The notes under the pieces: generated by a model | Database searches by the model: none | What the model saw: the letters and a program-made list of their open reading frames with translations, nothing else | Told to the model about the DNA's origin: nothing | From: Saprospiraceae bacterium | GTDB taxonomy: Bacteria > Bacteroidota > Bacteroidia > Chitinophagales > Saprospiraceae | DNA: 7,005 nucleotides | Direction: 5' to 3' | NCBI GenBank assembly: GCA_015494245.1 | Contig: WGBN01000400.1 | Coordinates: 1 to 7,005 of the forward strand | Translations under genes and position numbers: made by a program | Part shown: positions 1 to 6,318 of the stretch, piece by piece | Layout: every line of letters begins with the position of its first letter | How positions within the stretch are numbered: the stretch's first letter is position 1

Positions 1-148
1 ATCATGTCACTATTGACGGTAGGCAACAATGCCGTAATAGAACGCGGATTTTCGCGGGTGCGGCGGATTTTCGCGGGTTTAAGCTGATTCAACTTGATAG
101 CTTGGTTTCTGATGGAGACAGATAGCCAAAAACTTAATGAACCATTGA
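1..148. other. Gene-free left end of the window
   Basis: Apart from the direct repeat at 44-78, I see no coding frame, RNA gene or strong terminator here. A weak inverted pair (AAGCT at 81-85, AGCTT at 99-103) has a 13-nt loop and no following T-run in the direction of transcription, so it is not called as a terminator. Confidence 0.6.
44..78. repeat. 16-bp direct repeat, 19-bp period, GC-rich with A/T core
   Basis: GCGGATTTTCGCGGGT occurs at 44-59 and again, identically, at 63-78, separated by GCG. Each copy is flanked or ended by CGCG-type bases around a GATTTT core, so a short hairpin is possible. The pair lies about 70 bp past the stop codon of the secreted-protein gene. It may be a fragment of a dispersed intergenic repeat or part of a transcript end; two copies alone do not decide. 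Confidence 0.75.
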
Positions 149-1999
149 TTATTGAGCTGTAGAAAAGACCTTATAGAGTTTCCCATTCAGTTCAATGAAG
201 AACAGGCCGGGGCTGTCCTTTTTCACCTGCAGGCTCGTGCGTCCTTCATTTTGCGAAAGCAACTGAAAATCTATGGGCCGGCCGAGCAAGTCAAAAAGGC
301 GGATGCGGGGTTCTTGAAGGCCGTGTTGAATGTGGAAGATGCCATCGGACGAGGGGTTGGGCCAGATCAGGATGCCGGATTCGGTGACAGATTCCGGCTC
401 ATCGGTAGAAACGGCATTGTAGGGAAATACGCAATTTTTCAGTCCGAGGTATTTGGGAGAAAGGGTGTCGCCCATAACTTCCATCAGTCCCCAACTGCCA
501 TATTGCGTATAAGCAGAGACCGAAGAAAAATGGCAAAAAAGGCCGCGGGGATTGGTATTGCCGGAGCCATACCAATAGTCGAAATACTGGCAATAGAGGT
601 CTTCCATGCGCTCATTGCGGTTGGCATCGGTGAGCTTTTGGGTAAAATCCTCATCGGTGTAAAAATAAGAGACCAGATGCTGGCCGCCTTCGTAAGCGAT
701 GAGTTCTACATTGTGCTCATCGGCCACGGCTTTTTGTTCGTCCATCCAGAGGAAAGACTCGTTGAGGGATTGCTCGAGGGAGTCCAGAATTTCATCTACA
801 GTGATGGTGGCGCTGAGGCCTTCATCGCCAATGTTATCTGCAAGGCCGGCACCAAAATATGGCGCAATGGCCAGGGCATCGGCCTGCACGCCTGAGGGGT
901 TGTAAAAGGGGTCTTCGTACTTTTCAAGGATGTAATTGGAAATCCAACTGATAGAAGCTTGCGAAGCCACGACTTTGACCAGGCGGCTGTCGTCTTCAAA
1001 TTCCGTCTCAAAGATGTGGTGTACATCGGCCGTGCGCTTGGCGTAGTACTGCCAGCCCTGTTCCCAGGGCTGACCGGAATAGCCCAGAGCAGCTCCCATT
1101 TCTTCGACGTACATATTTTGATCAAAAATGCCGTTCCAGACTTCATTGCTGTACTCCACATAAATTTTGAGATCGGGGTCCAAATTGTCTCGGAAAAAGC
1201 GGGCCATTTCTGTGATGAAGTTGTCATCGGCCTGATGGGGCACGCAAATCCAGGCATTTTTGTGCAGCAAATTGCAAAGCTGAACGATGTACTCGTAGGA
1301 AACCCCATTGGCCAGGGTCTGGGTATAATAATCGGGCGTATTGCGATCTTCCCAGGAGATGACGGGAGAGTTGTTGGTCATCATCCAATCCATAAAACGC
1401 AGCGTTTCAAAATCGCCCAACAAGCTGAGGAAGTCCGGATTAAAGGGCTCCGTTTCATAGGTATCGTCAAAGCCCGGCATGACAAAGTGAATATCGTGGA
1501 TCGGGTCCGAAGCCTGGGACTCTGTAATGTCTATGGAGATGCCTCCGCCTGCAGTGTTATCCACCTCCACATAGGTATCCACAGGGCAATCGAAAGAGCC
1601 GGAGGCCGCTCCCCAGAGATTGATGTGCCCCGTACCGGAAACGATCAGGTGGTATAAACCGGAAGGGAAATAACTTTCCTCAGAAAAATACAACAGTGCT
1701 CTAACGTTCTGAGGCGGATCTATGCCATTGTCGTAGGGAATCTCCAGGGGATAGCCGTTGGGGCCGAGGGCGATGTCCACGCCACTGTCCCAGACGGATG
1801 AGCCCGGTTCAAAGGGCGTCCATGCTCTCGCCATTTTAAAGGCATCTACAAAGACCAGTTCGGGAGAAAAATCCACCACGCCGTTCAGATTGAGGCCGAT
1901 GGGCCTGGGCTCCTGAGCATGGATATTTCCAAAAGGGCGGCAGAAAAACAGCGCAAAGAGCCAGAAGACAGAAAAGGAAGAAAATGAGAGGCGTTTCAT
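149..1999 (-). CDS. Secreted T9SS-sorted protein with glycosidase-like (clan GH-A type) core
   Basis: A 616-residue protein starting at ATG 1999. It has an N-terminal signal peptide: KR at 2-3, a hydrophobic stretch at about 6-20, and probable cleavage near HAQ-EP at 27-31. The C-terminal ~75 residues look like a T9SS type A sorting domain: WPNPSSDG at 546-553, IRLFDLLGR at 566-574, PGLFFIEL at 597-604, and a basic end LYKVF. This implies Sec export, then T9SS crossing of the outer membrane with release or surface anchoring. The middle (about 34-525) resembles a (beta/alpha)8 hydrolase. VEYSNEVWNG at 281-290 supplies an Asn-Glu pair (E286) like the clan GH-A acid/base, and IAYEGGQH at 434-441 supplies a possible nucleophile, E437. 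Both the function and the two catalytic residues are inferred from motif context; I cannot assign a CAZy family or substrate. The start is preceded by an A-rich stretch with no Shine-Dalgarno. No convincing promoter was seen in the 110-bp upstream gap, so read-through from the permease gene is possible. Confidence is high for a real secreted gene and moderate for a glycosidase. Confidence 0.88.
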   Translation of the reverse strand: MKRLSFSSFSVFWLFALFFCRPFGNIHAQEPRPIGLNLNGVVDFSPELVFVDAFKMARAWTPFEPGSSVWDSGVDIALGPNGYPLEIPYDNGIDPPQNVRALLYFSEESYFPSGLYHLIVSGTGHINLWGAASGSFDCPVDTYVEVDNTAGGGISIDITESQASDPIHDIHFVMPGFDDTYETEPFNPDFLSLLGDFETLRFMDWMMTNNSPVISWEDRNTPDYYTQTLANGVSYEYIVQLCNLLHKNAWICVPHQADDNFITEMARFFRDNLDPDLKIYVEYSNEVWNGIFDQNMYVEEMGAALGYSGQPWEQGWQYYAKRTADVHHIFETEFEDDSRLVKVVASQASISWISNYILEKYEDPFYNPSGVQADALAIAPYFGAGLADNIGDEGLSATITVDEILDSLEQSLNESFLWMDEQKAVADEHNVELIAYEGGQHLVSYFYTDEDFTQKLTDANRNERMEDLYCQYFDYWYGSGNTNPRGLFCHFSSVSAYTQYGSWGLMEVMGDTLSPKYLGLKNCVFPYNAVSTDEPESVTESGILIWPNPSSDGIFHIQHGLQEPRIRLFDLLGRPIDFQLLSQNEGRTSLQVKKDSPGLFFIELNGKLYKVFSTAQ

Positions 2000-2109
2000 G
2001 TTGGAGTTTGTTAAGGCTTATAAAATGAGTTGACAATAACAAGTAAAAGGTCGCGACAGGGAATTTAGTTCGCTGCCGACGCCACAGATGAAAAAGTGTC
2101 AAAAAATTG

Positions 2110-3891
2110 TCAAATGATAAGCCTCACTCCTCCCAGTTCTTCAATTCGATAGGGGAATTTATCGCTGGGCGAACCGATGAACATAAAGTTGATGGGGATG
2201 CCCCACTTTTTAGACAACTGCCTGATCAGCTCCGGAGAAAAGGTGCCTTTTTCGACTACGAATTCGACATCAATTTCGGGATACTCGCGATCGAGGAATT
2301 CAATTTCCTGAGGCAGTTTTTCCGGAACGGTTTTGCCATCCGGAGAGACGATGACGATTTTCAGTTTTTTGGTATGTTCGTTTTTCAGGATGTACAACAT
2401 CACTTTGTTGAGCGTAGCGATGTTGTCGCCTTTGGTAAAAAAGACGAACTCCTGGGCATTGATGGTATCTATGGTTTTTTGAATGCGTCTGTCGAGCTGT
2501 ACGACGAATTTCCGGATGGGGTCAAAGATGGCATCTATGGTTTTGAGTAAGAGTTTGAGCAAAGCCGTGCGGTTGAGCATCACGATAATGAAGAGGATGG
2601 AGGGGATGAAGTAGTACAGAAAAACCGTGAGGTTACTCGGCAGATCATCCTTAGGAGGCATGAGGATGTTTCCGATGAGTGCGAGCACCACTGCCACGAT
2701 GGCAATGATAACAGCCATCCAGGAAGCTTTTTCCGGCCGGGGCAGTTTGCTTCGCTTGATCTTCAACAGGATATTTCCAATAGCAAAAAGCGCCATAACT
2801 GAGAGGAAGGAGATGGTATAAACCCCCGCCAGCAGTTTCACATTTCCCCGCGTAATCAGGAGTACTGACACGCAGAGGAAGAAAAACATGATGATGATGC
2901 GGTAAGAGCTTCCCCGTTTGTTTTTCTTCAGAAAAAAGGGAGGCATGATGCGGTCTAAGGTCATTCGCTCCAACAAACCCGTAACACCCACAAAGCTGGT
3001 CAGCACAGCTCCGCTGAGCACCAGAAAGGCATCTAAGGCGATCAACCAGGCAATGGCCTTGCCACCTACGTGTTGCCCCATTTCTATGAGAAGGGTGTTT
3101 TGATATTCATCGCTTTGCAAAACGGGGAGGGGGAATAAGCTCAAGGCAAAAATAGCCATCAGGGGGTTGATGATGGTAACGATAATCCACATGTTGCGCA
3201 AGGTCTTCGGGAAAACGCCTTTGGCCTGCTCTTCCACAAAGTTGGCAGAGCTTTCAAAGCCCGATACACCCAGCATAGAGGCAGCAAAGCCCCAAAAAAT
3301 GGCATCTTTAATCGTTCCCTGATTGGCAAGGGGCGAATGCCAGTTTTCCAGGAAGGTATCAATACCTGCATTCCACAGATAAATGAGAATAAATACAGCG
3401 AGTACGGCCAATGTCCCCAGATGAAAGAGGAAAATGCCAATGGCCACTTTGGCCGACTCCGAGATACCACCTATGACGAGCAAAGCAAAAATGCCAAGCA
3501 AGACAATGGTTGCCGGAATGATGGGCAACCAGGAAATCACATGATGCAAATAATGAATGGCCTCGTTGCCGGAGATCACAGCCGTGGCCATGTACGACAG
3601 AAGCGTCAGTGTGGCGGCAAAAGAGGCCGTGGATTTACTGGTGGTATTCAGCAGGGCGTTGTAGGCGCCACCATTCAGGGGCAGAGCCCCTACCACTTCG
3701 CCATAGATTTTCCGAAATAGAAACAATACAAAGGAAACGATCAGCAGGGTTATCCAGGCATATTGTCCGGCAAAGGCTATGGCCAAAGCCGATACATACA
3801 AAACCGAAGAACTGATGTCGTTGCCACAAATGGCTGTTGCTGCCAGCTGGTTTAGCTTCGTGTGCTCCTGCACTTTTGCCTGTGCATTCAT
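2110..3891 (-). CDS. APC-superfamily amino acid/polyamine-type permease with C-terminal soluble domain
   Basis: A 593-residue inner-membrane secondary transporter. The N-terminal ~440 residues hold about 12 hydrophobic helices. ICGNDISSSVLY at 21-32 matches the broken helix 1 of APC transporters, GALPLNGGAYNAL at 68-80 is the conserved helix 2-3 region, and GFESSANFVEEQ at 211-222 matches the helix 6 break and following loop. These point to an amino acid or related amine substrate taken up with a cation; the exact substrate cannot be read. After the last helix (about 421-439) come ~150 hydrophilic residues with alternating strands and helices (EFVFFTKGD at 481-489, KLKIVIVSPDG at 509-519, VEFVVEKG at 542-549, INFMFIGSP at 567-575). 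They resemble a universal-stress-protein-like cytoplasmic domain, but I see no clear nucleotide-binding glycine motif. ATG 3891 is preferred because a Bacteroidota promoter lies just upstream and the residues before helix 1 are of normal length. It is probably transcribed separately from the copper ATPase gene, which ends 96 bp upstream. Confidence 0.92.
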   Translation of the reverse strand: MNAQAKVQEHTKLNQLAATAICGNDISSSVLYVSALAIAFAGQYAWITLLIVSFVLFLFRKIYGEVVGALPLNGGAYNALLNTTSKSTASFAATLTLLSYMATAVISGNEAIHYLHHVISWLPIIPATIVLLGIFALLVIGGISESAKVAIGIFLFHLGTLAVLAVFILIYLWNAGIDTFLENWHSPLANQGTIKDAIFWGFAASMLGVSGFESSANFVEEQAKGVFPKTLRNMWIIVTIINPLMAIFALSLFPLPVLQSDEYQNTLLIEMGQHVGGKAIAWLIALDAFLVLSGAVLTSFVGVTGLLERMTLDRIMPPFFLKKNKRGSSYRIIIMFFFLCVSVLLITRGNVKLLAGVYTISFLSVMALFAIGNILLKIKRSKLPRPEKASWMAVIIAIVAVVLALIGNILMPPKDDLPSNLTVFLYYFIPSILFIIVMLNRTALLKLLLKTIDAIFDPIRKFVVQLDRRIQKTIDTINAQEFVFFTKGDNIATLNKVMLYILKNEHTKKLKIVIVSPDGKTVPEKLPQEIEFLDREYPEIDVEFVVEKGTFSPELIRQLSKKWGIPINFMFIGSPSDKFPYRIEELGGVRLII

Positions 3892-3922
3892 CTGATAATG
3901 GGTTGGTTCACATACAACCGCA

Positions 3923-3953
3923 CAAAGGTAGAGAATTTCATGGCAAAAGCAAA
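3923..3953 (-). promoter_or_regulatory. Predicted Bacteroidota sigma-ABfr-type promoter for the permease gene
   Basis: Read on the minus strand, TTTG (3950-3953) is followed after 19 bp by TACCTTTG (3923-3930). This fits the Bacteroidota housekeeping consensus of TTTG at -33 and TAnnTTTG at -7. The -7 element ends 31 bp before the permease ATG, leaving a short leader of about 25 nt. The site lies in the 96-bp gap after the copper ATPase stop codon, so the permease probably has its own transcript. This is a prediction from the motif only; the transcription start has not been mapped. Confidence 0.6.
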
Positions 3954-3987
3954 TGTGCCCAAATTATAGGAAAAAGGCACTTCTCTC

Positions 3988-6252
3988 TTATTTTCCGTGC
4001 ATTTGGGTTCGCAGAAGTTGGGCATTTACCGCACAAATGATGGTGCTGATACTCATCAATGCTGCTCCAAAAGCCGGGCTAATCATAAAGCCGGGAATAA
4101 AGCCTGTAGCCAGAGGTACAGCAACGAGATTATAGCCCGTTGCCCAGACGAGGTTCTGCACCATTTTTACGTAAGTGGCCTTGCCAAACAGCAGTAAGTT
4201 GGCAATGTCTTTTGGGTTGCTGTCCACCAGGATGATATCAGCTGTTTCGGCAGCTACGTCTGTACCGGAGCCTATGGCAATGCCCACATCAGCCTGAGCC
4301 AGGGCAGGCGCATCATTGACTCCGTCACCCGTCATAGCAACAAACTCCCCGGCCTGTTGAAGGCTCTTTACCTTATCGAGTTTTTCATTGGGCAGTACCT
4401 CGGCCATATAACCGTCCATATTCAATGCTTTGGCCACAGCAGCAGCTACCTTCTCGTTGTCACCGGTCAGTAGCAGACACTTTATGCCATTTTCCTGCAG
4501 GGTCTGAATGGCTTCATAGGAACTTTCCCTGATCTGGTCTGCAAAAGTGATGAAGCCCACCAACTCGCCTTCAATGACGATAAAAATTTTTGTCTCAATG
4601 CCCTCATCTTCATCGGCAGGTGGTTGCATGTTCAGTTTTTCCAACAACAGAAAACCGCCAGCCTGAACTTTTTTGCCACGCACGACCCCACTGACCCCTA
4701 CACCTGATTCATACTCGAAACGCTCTACAGGAGGAATGTCCAGCTTCTCAGCCTTTGCTCTGCGTTGCAAACCTTTCGAGATGTGATGTTCGGAAGGGCT
4801 TTCCACAGCGGCAGCATAACGCAGCAATTCAGTCCGGGTATATTTTCCTGAAAGGGGAACAATCCGCACTACTTCATGAGAGCCTTTTGTCAAAGTACCT
4901 GTTTTGTCAAAAACGATAGTAGTGATTTTCCTGGAGTTCTCAAAGGCCGTCCGATTGCGGATGAGCAGGCCGTTTTTGGCGGAGATGCTGGTCGAGATGG
5001 CCGCCACCAGAGGCACCGCCAGGCCCAGGGCATGCGGACAGCAAATAACCATGACGGTAACCATACGTTCCAGAGCAAAAGAAAGGGATTCACCCAAAAA
5101 GAGCCAGGCAAAGAAGGTTCCAAAACCTATCACCAGAGCAATTATGGTCAACCAAAAAGCTGCTCTGTCTGCAAGACGCTGAGTTTTGGATTTTTGGTTC
5201 TGGGCTTCCCGCACGAGATTGATCACTTTGGACAGGTAGGTATCTTCTCCTGTTCCTTTCACCTGCACCTTGATGGCACCACTACCATTGATGGAACCTC
5301 CAATCACCTCAGCACCTTTGGCCTTGGCTACCGGCTTGCTTTCTCCAGTCAGCATGCTCTCATTCAAATCGCTATTGCCCTCTACAATGATACCGTCAGC
5401 GGGGACCTTTTCTCCGGGTTTAACGAGAATAATATCTCCTGGCTTTAAGTCAGAAACCGGTACTTTTTTGAGCTGATCGCCCTGTACCAGGTGGGCTTCA
5501 TCCGGCATCAAAGCCGCCAGAGCTTCCAGGGCTTTACTCGCCCCAAGGATGGAGCGCATCTCCAACCAGTGCCCTATCAACATCACGTCTATTAAAGTTG
5601 CTAACTCCCAGAAAAAAGTCTTCCCCTCCAAGCCAAACACCACAGCAGAACTGTAGAGATAAGCTGCTGATATAGCAATGGCAATCAAAGTCATCATGCC
5701 GGGAAGCCGCTTGCGAAGCTCCTCCGCCAAGCCCTTCAAAAAGGGATAACCGCCATAAAAATAGATGACACTGGAAAGAGCAAACAAGAGGTAAATGTCT
5801 CCTTTGAAAGACCAATCCAAGCCCAACCACTTCTGAATCATGGGAGAAAGCAGCAAAACCGGAATCGTCAGGATGGTAGATACCCAAAACCGCCTTTTAA
5901 AATCTTCAATCATCATGCGGTGGTGATCATGGTGCCCTTCATGCCCTTCATGCCCTTCATGCCCTTTATGACCTTTATGACCTTTATGACCTTTATGACC
6001 TTCATGACCTTCATGACCTTCATGACCTCCTCCGGCCGGCATGGCCATTCTCAACTCATAATTTCCCGCTTCAGACAGGGCTTGATTGAGTGTTTCGTCC
6101 GGCACATGATGATGCATGGCAATCACTGCTTGCGGCGGCTCCAGTGTAACTTTTACCGATTCGACAGCAGGTATAGCTTCAAGAGCCTGCTTCACTTTCT
6201 TAACGCAGTGTTCGCAGCTCATGCCGCTTATTTCATAAGTATGCTTCATCAT
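3988..6252 (-). CDS. copB: Copper-translocating P-type ATPase, CopB-like (P1B, CPH motif) with HMA domain and His-rich linker
   Basis: A heavy-metal P1B ATPase that exports copper (Cu+ or Cu2+, possibly Ag+) from the cytoplasm using ATP. From the ATG at 6252 it is 754 residues. In order: an HMA domain with GMSCEHC (CxxC at C13 and C16); ten Gly-His-Glu/Lys triplets (76-105) and HHDHH (107-111); about eight membrane helices (near 122-139, 153-169, 187-206, 213-230, 365-387, 395-419, 702-719, 724-741); the actuator motif TGES (302-305); the ion-site motif CPH (405-407); the phosphorylated Asp of DKTGT (D449); and the hinge GDGVND (642-647). YN in helix 7 (707-708) and MSIST in helix 8 (733-737) complete the ion site. 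CPH rather than CPC marks the CopB group. The HP motif reads SEHH (487-490) instead of SEHP. An in-frame ATG at 6285 would add 11 residues before the HMA domain; 6252 or 6249 fits the domain start better, and none has a Shine-Dalgarno. The gene lies 66 bp after ndh and may share its transcript. Confidence 0.93.
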   Translation of the reverse strand: MMKHTYEISGMSCEHCVKKVKQALEAIPAVESVKVTLEPPQAVIAMHHHVPDETLNQALSEAGNYELRMAMPAGGGHEGHEGHEGHKGHKGHKGHKGHEGHEGHEGHHDHHRMMIEDFKRRFWVSTILTIPVLLLSPMIQKWLGLDWSFKGDIYLLFALSSVIYFYGGYPFLKGLAEELRKRLPGMMTLIAIAISAAYLYSSAVVFGLEGKTFFWELATLIDVMLIGHWLEMRSILGASKALEALAALMPDEAHLVQGDQLKKVPVSDLKPGDIILVKPGEKVPADGIIVEGNSDLNESMLTGESKPVAKAKGAEVIGGSINGSGAIKVQVKGTGEDTYLSKVINLVREAQNQKSKTQRLADRAAFWLTIIALVIGFGTFFAWLFLGESLSFALERMVTVMVICCPHALGLAVPLVAAISTSISAKNGLLIRNRTAFENSRKITTIVFDKTGTLTKGSHEVVRIVPLSGKYTRTELLRYAAAVESPSEHHISKGLQRRAKAEKLDIPPVERFEYESGVGVSGVVRGKKVQAGGFLLLEKLNMQPPADEDEGIETKIFIVIEGELVGFITFADQIRESSYEAIQTLQENGIKCLLLTGDNEKVAAAVAKALNMDGYMAEVLPNEKLDKVKSLQQAGEFVAMTGDGVNDAPALAQADVGIAIGSGTDVAAETADIILVDSNPKDIANLLLFGKATYVKMVQNLVWATGYNLVAVPLATGFIPGFMISPAFGAALMSISTIICAVNAQLLRTQMHGK
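5938..6027 (-). repeat. In-frame 9-bp tandem repeat (10 units) coding Gly-His-Glu/Lys
   Basis: Ten perfect-length 9-bp units lie inside the copper ATPase gene. On the coding strand they run as three GGTCATGAA (Gly-His-Glu), four GGTCATAAA (Gly-His-Lys) and three GGGCATGAA (Gly-His-Glu). They are followed by a degenerate tail coding Gly-His-His-Asp-His-His. Because the period is a multiple of three, gain or loss of units would change linker length without breaking the frame. The encoded segment lies between the HMA domain and the first membrane helix, and its histidines are plausible copper ligands. Confidence 0.95.
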
Positions 6253-6318
6253 AAGGGTGATTTTAAAGTGAGGAATGTGGAACATCCGGAAGGTTTTTGC
6301 ATAAATCTGCCGCTTCCT

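Noticed and set aside
152..1657. Long plus-strand open frames (152-895 and 959-1657) opposite the secreted-protein gene
   Set aside because: They are antisense shadows of a gene with a clear signal peptide and sorting domain; their translations show no recognisable domain or continuous fold.
1940..1999. Possible lipoprotein signal (Cys at residue 20) in the secreted protein
   Set aside because: The residues before the Cys (LFF) do not fit a lipobox, and a normal cleavage site follows near residue 29.
2050..2057. GTCGCGAC palindrome upstream of the secreted-protein gene
   Set aside because: An 8-bp palindrome alone, with no second site or known regulator nearby, is too weak to call an operator.
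2107..2550. Plus-strand open frame opposite the permease C-terminal domain
   Set aside because: It is antisense to a well-supported transporter gene and shows no family motif.
4876..5448. Plus-strand open frame opposite the copper ATPase
   Set aside because: It overlaps the actuator, CPH and phosphorylation regions of the ATPase on the other strand; its translation is low in recognisable motifs.
6253..6285. Upstream ATG at 6285 adding MFHIPHFKITL to the copper ATPase
   Set aside because: The HMA domain begins right at the later Met residues, and the extra residues match nothing in the family; it cannot be fully excluded because no start has a Shine-Dalgarno.
6288..6294. GGAAGGT resembling half of a CueR/MerR-type operator before the copper ATPase
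   Set aside because: The expected inverted partner seven bases away is absent, so only a chance half-site is seen.
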